Positions 9,101-17,412 of a stretch of DNA of 64,000 bases are shown in pieces. The first letter of the stretch is position 1. Each line of letters begins with the position of its first letter. Position numbers and translations under genes: made by a program. The stretch lies in assembly GCF_024346055.1 (NCBI RefSeq), contig NZ_JAGQCH010000012.1, positions 36,629 through 100,628 of the forward strand. Direction: 5' to 3'. The notes beneath the pieces were generated by a model. That model saw nothing but the letters and a program-made list of their open reading frames with translations, was not told where the DNA came from and ran no database searches. The DNA comes from Cyanobium sp. Cruz CV13-4-11. Its GTDB lineage: Bacteria; Cyanobacteriota; Cyanobacteriia; PCC-6307; Cyanobiaceae.

Positions 9101-10060
9101 ACGACAGTGAGGAACATTGTCGGGGTGAATCACGTCATAGAGCGTGAGGGCGCCCAGCTCCGCCTGTTCGTAGCCAAGCAACCGCAGCCAGGCCCGGTTC
9201 ACAAACTCATAGTGCGCATCCTCGAGCCGCACACTCTGGATCAGATCATTGGTGTTGTTGAACAGATCCTGGAACCTGGCCTCCTCATTTTGTAACTGGA
9301 GCGTCCTTTCCCTTAGCAAATCCTCCAGTTCAGCGTTGAGATGCAGGGTTCTTTCGAGAATGTCATGGATGCCGATCGAGCCCCGGATCTGGCTGCTCAG
9401 CTCGACGAGAGCCCGGTGGGCCTGGAGCGCGCGAGGGGGCAGCGAGGCACCGTCCTGCTCGCCATCCCCAACCCCTGGCCCGGTTCCTGCCACGGTTGCT
9501 TCCAGGCTCCCGGCCCTGTCCGCCAGCGCCGTGGCGGGCGGCTGGCTGGCCCGCAACATCTTGTCGAGGTGAAGGAGGCCGAGCAACGCGCCCTCGTCAT
9601 CCACCACGGGCAGATAGCGGGGCCCCCAGCGCCGCAGGTCCCGCAGGCGCTCCACCAGTCCAGGGCGTTCCCGCTCCGAGAGGCACAGCACCGGCTGGAT
9701 CATCACCTCGGCCATGGTCTGGGCGTGCAGGGACGGGGCTGTGGCCGCCAGCGCCACCAGATCGATGCTGCTGAAACTGCCCAGCACCCGCTGCTTCTGG
9801 TCCATCACCACCACGCAGCTGGCCCGGGCGTGCTGATGCAGGCTGTCCTGGTCGGGGAAGTCGCTGGGCTGACCCCGAGGAGCGAGGGCTTCGGCCATCA
9901 GGCCCGCGGCCTCTGCCACCGAGGTGGTCGGCGCGACCACCAAGGGATTGACGACGATCGACGCCTTCAGAAAGAAGACAAATTGATCGGTTCCACCATC
10001 AGGGAACGGCGGGGTCAACTTCGTCACTTCTGAACAACGAACCTGCCAAGACAACCGCAT
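6134..10060 (-). CDS. Hybrid sensor histidine kinase: CBS-PAS-PAS-cyanobacteriochrome GAF-GAF-HisKA-HATPase-REC
   Basis: Sensor kinase of 1308 aa without obvious membrane spans. Order: CBS pair (about 33-180), PAS (about 250-375), PAS (about 385-505), GAF1 (about 520-690), GAF2 (about 710-890), HisKA with His928 in MSHELRTP, HATPase (about 1030-1140, with DTGIGI and GTGLGLAL), and a C-terminal receiver with Asp1235. GAF1 has both cysteines of a DXCF cyanobacteriochrome: Cys588 in DHCF and Cys616 in DCHRDIL, 28 residues apart, followed by VRANLVIPL and the WGLLCIHQC tail. Covalent bilin and two-Cys photochemistry are therefore likely. GAF2 keeps a Cys (802) at the equivalent place but followed by Leu, not His. 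The start ATG at 10060 lies one base after the moaA stop; a start 20 codons earlier is possible. Confidence 0.93.
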   Translation of the reverse strand: MRLSWQVRCSEVTKLTPPFPDGGTDQFVFFLKASIVVNPLVVAPTTSVAEAAGLMAEALAPRGQPSDFPDQDSLHQHARASCVVVMDQKQRVLGSFSSIDLVALAATAPSLHAQTMAEVMIQPVLCLSERERPGLVERLRDLRRWGPRYLPVVDDEGALLGLLHLDKMLRASQPPATALADRAGSLEATVAGTGPGVGDGEQDGASLPPRALQAHRALVELSSQIRGSIGIHDILERTLHLNAELEDLLRERTLQLQNEEARFQDLFNNTNDLIQSVRLEDAHYEFVNRAWLRLLGYEQAELGALTLYDVIHPDNVPHCRQLIEAMRAGSVLDLAPIELTFLTKDRQEVIVEGSVNCRQEGGVAVASWGIFRDITDRKRSERMLLEREARYRALMEGASDAIFLADTEGHLVEVNRRAEELMGLSKEQLIQMDVSQLHPSEEQERTRAAFSSLADRQTYQLLDTSIQNSSGQIIPVDITCSQLQVGNHVINQALFRDIGERRKSEPIVRQQAQRDGLLREGTQRIRQSLDLQTIFDTACDEIRGMLGADRVGVFQFHDGSGFNDGSFVAESVLPAYPAALKANVHDHCFGENFASLYAKGRFFVSSDIQKDRLEDCHRDILSQFLVRANLVIPLVPGDLLWGLLCIHQCSHAREWLPSDIDLAQQMASQLAIATQQVLLYEQVQKELEVRQQTEQRFAQQLRQQEALGMIANRIRETLNLDDILGIVSSQARAILQCERVIVFRLHPDGSSQIISESVDQDLPSLIGMSWEDEIWDQEILDNYLKGDPRIVGDVMNDRWTECLMEYSVAGQIKSKIVAPILADTCSTADSRWIAPNRKRKLWGVLVAHACKSVRSWKPAEAQMLQQIANQLTLAINQSDLFTQLQQELTERQIAQAQLTESNSELALTNAELQRATLLKDEFLANMSHELRTPLNVILGMVEGLQDDVFGVINQPQAKALSNVHISATYLLELINDILDLSKYEAGRLELSYAPTSIAQLCQSSLAFIRQQASEKGIQVSISMEEALPELMIDERRMRQVLINLLSNAVKFTHSGGTVSLEASLLRGAQRASGRSSLDGTLRLSVVDTGIGIAPEDQPKLFQPFVQIDSAHNRQCVGTGLGLALVKRIVELHGGHVAMSSALGAGSTFDVELPLPHLVTTSANGSIDTPESSEGDGLSPPRGSAPLILLAEDNEANITTVSSYLVAKGYRVVIARNGVEAVDMATSAAPDMILMDIQMPVMDGLEAMRNIRATSILASLPIIALTALAMDDDCERCLEAGADRYVSKPVVLRKLVLMIEELLSSESAC

Positions 10061-10061
10061 G

Positions 10062-11129
<1,068 letters not shown>

Positions 11130-11139
11130 GGCAGGCAAG

Positions 11140-11748
11140 CTAGGGCCACAGACCGGTGGCGTCGTCGGGCCGGTTGGCGTTGCGCAGGCCCGCGGCCGGC
11201 AAGGCCGCCGGCACCACCTCCTCTCCCGCCAGCCAGTCCTGCAGCCGCCGGCCACCACCCGCCGTGAAGGCGCGCAGCCGGCGGCGAAGGCCGGGATGGG
11301 CCGGATAGACCCCCAGCAGCGGCTGCAGCCGCCGGCCGTCGTAGGCCAGATGGATGGCGGCGGGACCAGTGGCGACCGGAGCGGCGGCGGCCCCCACCAG
11401 GGCCTCGAGGGTGGCGACCTCCAGCCAGGGCATGTCCACCGGGCAGAGCAGCAGATCCTCATCGGGGTAGCGATGCATCAACCGGTCGAGGGCCAGCAGC
11501 GGCCCCTCCCGGGGCGGCTGCTCCTCCAGGACCGTGATCGGCTGGCCCAGCCCGTCCCGCAGGGGCCGCGCCAGGGCGTGGTGGCTCCGGTGGTGGCTGA
11601 GCAGGGTGATCGGCAGCGGCAGCGCCGCCAGCTGGGCCAGGCTGAACTCCAGCCAGGTGCCCCCGGCGGGATGGGGCAGCAGGGCCTTGTCCGTGCCCAT
11701 GCGGCGGCTGGCGCCGCCGCTGAGCAGGCAGGCCCGCAGGCCGTTCAT
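11140..11748 (-). CDS. mobA: Molybdenum cofactor guanylyltransferase MobA
   Basis: Transfers GMP from GTP to Mo-molybdopterin to make the guanine dinucleotide cofactor used by nitrate reductase and YdeP-type enzymes. 202 aa, normal size. The nucleotide-binding signature is LLSGGASRRMGTDKALL at the N-terminus, with GPLLAL and the metal-binding region CPVDMPWL further on; the C-terminal NRPDD resembles the N-x-P/N-T-P ending of the family. The ATG overlaps the narM stop by 4 bp (ATGA), indicating an operon. The protein has no signal peptide and should be cytoplasmic. The only visible molybdoenzyme in this window is the YdeP-like protein at 2102-4372, so narB is presumably nearby outside the window. 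Confidence 0.95.
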   Translation of the reverse strand: MNGLRACLLSGGASRRMGTDKALLPHPAGGTWLEFSLAQLAALPLPITLLSHHRSHHALARPLRDGLGQPITVLEEQPPREGPLLALDRLMHRYPDEDLLLCPVDMPWLEVATLEALVGAAAAPVATGPAAIHLAYDGRRLQPLLGVYPAHPGLRRRLRAFTAGGGRRLQDWLAGEEVVPAALPAAGLRNANRPDDATGLWP

Positions 11749-12206
11749 GTCAGCAGGCCGAATTCCGCCAGGGCCCGCGGCAGGTTGCGGTGCTCGTGGC
11801 CAGAATGGCTGAGCTTCACCAGGGCAAAGCGCTGCAGCTCGTCAAGCTCCCCCCAGGCGTGGGGGGGCAGGGTCAGCCCCAGCTGGCGGCAGGAGGCGAG
11901 CAGCACCTGGGGGGGGGCGTCGTCCCGCTGCCAGGGCGCTCCGCAGGCAGGCTCCAGCCGACCGGCGACACCGGCGGCCATGGCGGCGGTGCGCTGGCCG
12001 AGCCAGTGGTCCAGTTCCGCCAGGGCAGCGGGGTCGTCCGGCCAGGCCAGCAGCTGCTGCCGTTCCGGATCACTGAGGTCGCTCCAGTGGCTCAGCTTCA
12101 ACTTGACGCCCATCAGATCCAGCTTGCGCCGCACCGCCATCGGGATGCAGCGCAGGTCGCCGACGAAGTCGGCTTCGAAGCCGAAACAATGGTCGTGGCG
12201 GCCCAT
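11745..12206 (-). CDS. narM: Nitrate reductase-associated / maturation protein NarM
   Basis: Small cyanobacterial protein (153 aa from ATG 12206) known to be needed for nitrate reductase activity. The diagnostic core is FGFEADFVGDLRCIPMAVR followed by KLDLMGVKLKLSHW. The frame is open from a GTG at 12248, giving 14 more residues (MVVLPRVSLLRPGP); I prefer the ATG because family members start close to the FxFExDF motif, but neither start has a clear ribosome site. It heads a run narM-mobA-moaA, all serving molybdoenzyme assembly, and overlaps mobA by 4 bp. NarB itself is not in the window. Confidence 0.88.
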   Translation of the reverse strand: MGRHDHCFGFEADFVGDLRCIPMAVRRKLDLMGVKLKLSHWSDLSDPERQQLLAWPDDPAALAELDHWLGQRTAAMAAGVAGRLEPACGAPWQRDDAPPQVLLASCRQLGLTLPPHAWGELDELQRFALVKLSHSGHEHRNLPRALAEFGLLT

Positions 12207-12356
12207 GGGCCCGGGGCGCAGGAGGCTCACCCTAGGCAGCACCACCACTGGAACTGGCCCAACGCCCGCGGGCTTTCGTAGCCGATCTCACCGTGGGACC
12301 CCACCAGGATTAGGTTCACTGAACAGACCGCAGAGGCTTCTGACGAAGTCGCTCCC

Positions 12357-12914
12357 ATGACCGCCACCGTCCCGTCGAGAGACGAGCTGCAGGATCACCG
12401 GCCCTCGGGGGCCGGCCAGGGTCCCCGGCCCGCTCCGATGTTCGAGTTGATCCCCTACGAGAAGTTCCGCGACACCCCCTCGGTGCGGTTCTTCGACATC
12501 ACCGTGCCCACCTCGAACAAGCGGGATCTGGTGGTCCACTCGGGCCCGGCGGTCAGTCCGCCGGATTGTCAGGAGTCCGGCAGCTGGCAGTTCTATCTCC
12601 ATCCCCACCAGGAGGACAATCTGCTCGCCATGCATGGCGGCCGCACCTTCTTCCTGGTCAACCTGGGCTGGAACTATCCGTATCACATCGTCCGCCTCGA
12701 CTGCGGCGGCGACATCCTGCGCATTCCCCCCGGCACGTTCCACCGCTCCGTCTCCGATCCCGACGGCTCCCTGGTGCTCAACCAGGCCGTGCGCGAGGAG
12801 GGCGCCAGCGTGGTGCGCGAGTTCCGGGTCTACAACAGCCACCGTATCCCCCGGCTGTTCGCCGTGACCTCCAAGACTGCCCCCCTGCCCAAGCTCCACG
12901 GGGTGAGCTGGTAG
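12357..12914 (+). CDS. Cupin-like protein of unknown function
   Basis: 185 aa. I do not recognise a characterised homologue. The centre (about residues 45-150) has the look of a single cupin barrel: QFYLHPHQEDNLLAMHGGRTFFLV resembles cupin motif 1 and RIPPGTFHRSVSD motif 2, with His, Glu and His residues placed as metal ligands often are. Residues 1-27 are Pro/Gly/Arg-rich and low in complexity; a second ATG at 12438 (MFELIPYEKFRD) may be the true start. No signal peptide or membrane span is visible. It is divergent from narM (150 bp between) and convergent with the GGDEF-EAL pseudogene, 20 bp apart. A metal-dependent enzyme or sensor role is only a guess. Confidence 0.7.
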   Translation: MTATVPSRDELQDHRPSGAGQGPRPAPMFELIPYEKFRDTPSVRFFDITVPTSNKRDLVVHSGPAVSPPDCQESGSWQFYLHPHQEDNLLAMHGGRTFFLVNLGWNYPYHIVRLDCGGDILRIPPGTFHRSVSDPDGSLVLNQAVREEGASVVREFRVYNSHRIPRLFAVTSKTAPLPKLHGVSW

Positions 12915-12934
12915 GGGAAGGACTTCAGAAGGCC

Positions 12935-15102
12935 TCAGGCCGCCGTGCTGGACAGCAGGCCTCCGAAGGCCTCGGCGGACATCGGCCGTCCCAGCAAGAA
13001 CCCCTGGAACTGGTCGCAGCCGAGGTTCTGCAGCATGCGCAGCTGCTCGGGGGTCTCCACCCCTTCGGCCAGGGTCATCAGGCCCAGTTCCTTGGCCATC
13101 ACGATCGTGGCCTTGACGATGGCCAGGTCGGCATCGGTCATTGCCGAGGCGATCGACGAAGAAGCGATCGATCTTGAGCTTGTCGAGGGGCAGCGAGTGG
13201 AGCATGGTCAGGGAGGAGTAGCCCGTGCCGAAGTCATCGATCGCCAGGCTGAAGCCGCTCTCGGCGAGCTGCCGCAGCTGCTCGCCGGCACGGCCCGGAT
13301 CGTTCAGCAGGGCTGTTTCGGTGATCTCCAGCTCGAGGTTCTCCGGCACCAGGTCGTAGGTGTTCAGCGCCCCGGCCAGCAGCTCGGAAAGGGAGGGGTT
13401 CTCGGCCCCCAGTTGCAGGGCCGAGATGTTGCTCGCCACTTTCCCCGGCCGCAGCCCCTTGCTGTGCCAGACATGCAGTTGCCGGCAGGCCTCCTCGATC
13501 ACCCAGAGGCCGATGCTGTGGATCTGGCCGGTCTTCTCCGCCAGCGGAATGAACACATTCGGGGAAACCATCCGGCCGCTCTGGTCACGCCAGCGCAACA
13601 GGGCCTCGGCCCCGGCGATCCGGCTGCCGCCCCGATCGATCTGCGGTTGGTAGAACAACCGCAACTGCTCCCGATCAATGGCCCGGGCCAGGCTCAGCTC
13701 CAGCTCCAGGCGCTCGCGCAACTGCTGGCTGATCTCCGGGCTGTAGAAGCGCAGCTGGTTCTTGCCGTGCTGCTTGGCCTCCATCAGGGCCGTGTTGGCA
13801 CAGCGCAGCAGGGTGTCGGGTCCAGGCCGTGGTCCGGGGCCAGGGCCACCCCCAGCGACGCACTGGGCTGGACCGCAAAGCCGGTGCCCATCCCGGGGGT
13901 GTTGCCAAGGGTGCGACGGATCTCCTCCGCCCACGGCAGAACCTGGTCCCGGTCGGCCATGGCCAGGGGCCGCAGCAGGATGAATTCATCACTGCCCACC
14001 CGGGCCAGCCAGTCGTCCGGCCGCATCAGGTGGCGCAGGCAGGTGCCACTGGCCCTGAGCACCTGGTTGCCGATCTCGTGGCCCAGGCTGTTGTTGATCG
14101 ACTGGAAGTTGTCGAGAGTGAGGTTGATCAGGGCGATGCACTGGTCCGTGCCGGCGGTGCGCAGCAGGCGGGCCAGCTGGCGGACGGCGGCGGCCTTGTT
14201 GGGCAGCCGGGTGAGGGGATCGACGAAGGCGATGCGTTCCAGCCGCTGCTGGATCTCGTGCTGTTCGCTGATGTCCTGAACCGTTCCCACCGTGGAGAGC
14301 GGCTGTCCGTCGTCGCCGAGGCTGGTGCGACCCCGCTCCAACACCACCTTGAGGTGGCCGTCGCCGAGCTCCAGCCGATGCTCGATCCGGTAGGGCCGGC
14401 CCGTGCGGAAGGACTCCTGGAAGGTGGCATCCACCAGGGCGCGGTCGTCCGGATGCACCGTGCTCAGAAAGGACGCATAGGAGGGGGCCGTCTGCTCCGG
14501 GGTGGTGTTAAAAAGGCTGTAGGCCTCGTTCGACCAGAGCAGTTCTCCGGTGCGATGGTTCAGCTCCCAGCTGCCCACGCGGGTGAGTCGCTCGGCCTCC
14601 TGCAGCAGTGTGCCCAGCCGGGAGCTTTCCCGCAGGGCCGTGTCCAGGTCGGTGCGGTCGCGGTGGCTCACCAGGGCCACCAGCCGGCCGCAGAGGTCGA
14701 GCGCCTGATAGCTCACGGACACATCCCGGCAGGCACCGGAGCAGGGCCGGTGGCGTGTGGCGAAGCTGCCCCTGGGCTGTTGCCGCATCGCATCGTCCGC
14801 AGCTGGTCGCGCATCAGGTCGTCGGCCAGCTCCCCATCCGCCTGAATCGCCGCCGGATTCAGGGTGAGGAAGTGCTCGCGGGCGTAGCCGAGCCGCTCAT
14901 GGGCCGAACGGTTGCAGTCGATGAAATGGCCACTGGCCAGATCAAGCACAACCAGATCATCGCTGCCCAGGTCGGTAGCAAAACGCAGGGCATCGCCGAC
15001 GCTCTCGACGCAAGGAATCAGACCCCTGTTCTTCCGGGATGCTGAACCAGAAAGACTGCACTGACGGTTCCATTCACGAAGGATCTTAGGCAGCGTTTTC
15101 AT
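12935..15102 (-). pseudogene. PAS-PAS-GGDEF-EAL cyclic-di-GMP protein broken by three frameshifts
   Basis: Four consecutive fragments in different frames rebuild one protein of about 720 aa: PAS, a second PAS (GSWELNHRTGELLWSNEAYS), GGDEF (signature GSDEF) and EAL (GAEALLRW, DDFGTGYSSL, KIDRFFVDRL, AEGVETPEQ). Frame breaks: near 14785-14794 a 5-bp tandem duplication (GCATC twice on the plus strand); near 13820 an apparent 1-bp loss in the GGDEF tail; near 13138 an apparent 1-bp gain in the EAL domain. Each break falls inside a conserved domain and the sequence resumes without missing residues. The start is probably the ATG at 15102 (MKTLPKIL). No single frame would give both complete domains. 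It could be real decay or sequencing error; the exact duplication favours a real mutation for at least one lesion. Confidence 0.87.
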
Positions 15103-15288
15103 TGCTGACCAGGATGTGGAAGAAATCCCCCTGCCGGACTGAAGGGAGGCGGGATGACGGCCTTGCTCCTGAAGACTTCTCTGGAGGCCTGGGAAACCAG
15201 GGGCCTCAGAAGTGAGGGAAAGAGAAGAATTCAAAGCAGCTGATCCCGCGTCCGGACTGGGTTTTCGATGCTTGCTCGCCCCGGCGGG

Positions 15289-17382
15289 TCAGTCGATCCT
15301 TAGGTCGATGGTGAGATCCGTCGGGCGCTGGCGTCCCTGCCAGGGGGGAGCGCCAGGCACCGGCCCGGTCAGCGGCTCCGGAATGGGATCGAAGCGGTGC
15401 CCGTCCGGGTGCAGCTGGAAGGTGCGATCGCCGCCGAGGGTGCGCAGCAGGAGCTCCAGGGGCATGTGGGGGGCGATCGCCGGATGCAGGCACGGATAGA
15501 GCCGCTGGAAGCGGAAGCGCACCGCCAGCGCCGGGGCGGCCCCGTCAGCGGCGGGCTCCAGCGGCAGGGGCCGGCCGTTGATGAACAGACCGCAATCGCG
15601 GCGAAAGGCCGCATTCGCCACCACTTCGAAGCGGCGCAGGGAGCCGTCGATGAAGCGGCTGGTGAACCCGCCCTGCACCGGGGTGTCGCAGATCAGGGGC
15701 CAGGGCTCGGGGGCCGGCCGCAGCTCCAGGGCGGGCTCCGTGCCGGCGGCGCCGCCTTCCGCCTGCCAGCGCAGCAGGGGCGGGAAGCGCCACTCCCAGA
15801 TGGCCCGGAAGGGCGCCGGATCCAGGGCCAGGTCGTCGGCCGCCAGGTCGGCCAGGATGGCCTCCAGGTCAGCCCACAGCTGGCCGGGCAGCAGCTGGCG
15901 GTCGTGCAGGGCCGATCCCCAGTCGTGCAATCGCTCGGGCCGGTGGCGGGGCTCCAGCAGGTGGGCGGCCAGGGCGCTCCACAGCAGAGCGATGGTGCTG
16001 CTCCACTCCATGCGGGGCAGGCTCTCCAGCGCCCGGAACTCCACCAGGCCCAGGCAGCCGGCCGGGGCTCCGGGGTTCCAGAACTTGTCGAAGCTGATCT
16101 CGCTGCGGTGGTTGTTGCCGCTGCGGTCGGCATGGAGATGGCGCAACGTTTCGCCGATCAGGCCCCGGACATCGCCAAAGGGTTCGGCCGAGGGCTGGCC
16201 CTCCGCCTGCTCGATGGCGCGGTAGGCCAGCTCCAGATCGAAGCACTCGCCGATCGCCTCGTCCGGCCGTGGCGACTGGGAGGCCGGGCCCACCCCGGGG
16301 CCGCAGAAGAGATACGCCAGCGACGGGTGCCGTTGCCAGTAACGCAGGATCCCCGTGAGCCAGGCCGGCCGGGAGAAGAAGGGATGGTGGGCCAGGTCAG
16401 GCCCGCCCCAGAGCAGGTGATTCCCGCCGCCGGTGCCCTCCTGGCGGCCGTCGCCCAGGTCCTTCCAGCTGCGCAGCCCCACCCGCTCGCCGACCTCCTC
16501 CAGCCGCTGCAGCCACTGGTGGTACTCCAGCCAGCTGTGGCAGACGGGCAGGTTGATCTCCAGCACGCCCGGATCGGCCGTCAGGCCCAGCACCTGCCAG
16601 CGCTCGCCGGCATCGAAGGGCAGCACGCCGCTGAGCCTGGGTGCGGCCAGGTCGCCGAGGCTGTCGGCCACCGCCTGCAGCAGCAGGCGCAGGGGTTCCC
16701 GCTCCAGGGGGGGCAGGAACAGCTCCCAGCCGTCGGGATCGACCTCCAGGGTGAGCACCTGGCGGGGAAGGCCCTCCGGCAGGTGCTCCAGGGGCAGGCG
16801 CAGGCCGGCCGGGCCGGGGGCACCGGTGAGCTCCCGCAGGCTGTCCGCCAGGGGCCAGGGCGCCACCGCCCAGGCCACCGCCGCCGCCGGGTCGTCCGCC
16901 TCGGGCGGCGCCACGCTCAGGGGGGCAGCCCAGACCCGGCGCTGGGGTTCGAAGGGGTCCCGCAGCAGCACAGGCTGCAGGCGGATGCCGAGCCGGGCGC
17001 CCAGCTGTTCCAGCCAGGCGGGGGAAGCCTCGGCCGTCAGCGATGCTCCCTCCAGGCCGGGCTGGCAGAGACCGGGCCAGCGCACCGGCACCGTGCCGTC
17101 GTCGCCCAGGAACAGGCGCAGGGCCCAGCGGGGATTGACCTCACCGTCGTAGCGCTTGCCGGGGCAGTAGAGGAGGGTGCTGCCGGGCCAGACCCGCTGC
17201 TGCAGGTCCCGGGCCATGGCCCGGGCGATGGGGAGTTTGGTGGGGCCATCGGCGATGACGCTCCACTCCGGCCCCTCCGGTACGAGGGGCACCAGGGTGG
17301 GCTCACCGCCGAGGGTGAGCTGGATGCCGGCGGCCCTCAGGCGGGACTCGGCCGCCTCGGCCACCCTGTCCATCCAGCTCAT
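15289..17382 (-). CDS. DUF2126 putative COOH-NH2 amidoligase
   Basis: 697 aa matching the DUF2126 (putative amidoligase) family, which is often the C-terminal half of larger transglutaminase fusions. The start region holds the family signature LGGEPTLVP, then PTKLPIARAMARDL and PGKRYDGEVNPRWAL. Later segments GGGNHLLWGGPDL, RSGNNHRSEISFDKFW, GLVEFRALESLP and FTSRFIDGSLRRFEVV are also typical. Members are predicted glutamine-synthetase-fold ligases joining a carboxylate to an amine; the product is unknown. No signal peptide is seen. It is last in a minus-strand run: ATP-grasp, alpha-E, transglutaminase, glycogen phosphorylase, this gene. The gap to glgP is 30 bp. The function of the whole set is unproven. 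Confidence 0.88.
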   Translation of the reverse strand: MSWMDRVAEAAESRLRAAGIQLTLGGEPTLVPLVPEGPEWSVIADGPTKLPIARAMARDLQQRVWPGSTLLYCPGKRYDGEVNPRWALRLFLGDDGTVPVRWPGLCQPGLEGASLTAEASPAWLEQLGARLGIRLQPVLLRDPFEPQRRVWAAPLSVAPPEADDPAAAVAWAVAPWPLADSLRELTGAPGPAGLRLPLEHLPEGLPRQVLTLEVDPDGWELFLPPLEREPLRLLLQAVADSLGDLAAPRLSGVLPFDAGERWQVLGLTADPGVLEINLPVCHSWLEYHQWLQRLEEVGERVGLRSWKDLGDGRQEGTGGGNHLLWGGPDLAHHPFFSRPAWLTGILRYWQRHPSLAYLFCGPGVGPASQSPRPDEAIGECFDLELAYRAIEQAEGQPSAEPFGDVRGLIGETLRHLHADRSGNNHRSEISFDKFWNPGAPAGCLGLVEFRALESLPRMEWSSTIALLWSALAAHLLEPRHRPERLHDWGSALHDRQLLPGQLWADLEAILADLAADDLALDPAPFRAIWEWRFPPLLRWQAEGGAAGTEPALELRPAPEPWPLICDTPVQGGFTSRFIDGSLRRFEVVANAAFRRDCGLFINGRPLPLEPAADGAAPALAVRFRFQRLYPCLHPAIAPHMPLELLLRTLGGDRTFQLHPDGHRFDPIPEPLTGPVPGAPPWQGRQRPTDLTIDLRID

Positions 17383-17412
17383 GCGGGCCAGCTCATGCGG
17401 GTTGCGGGAGGC

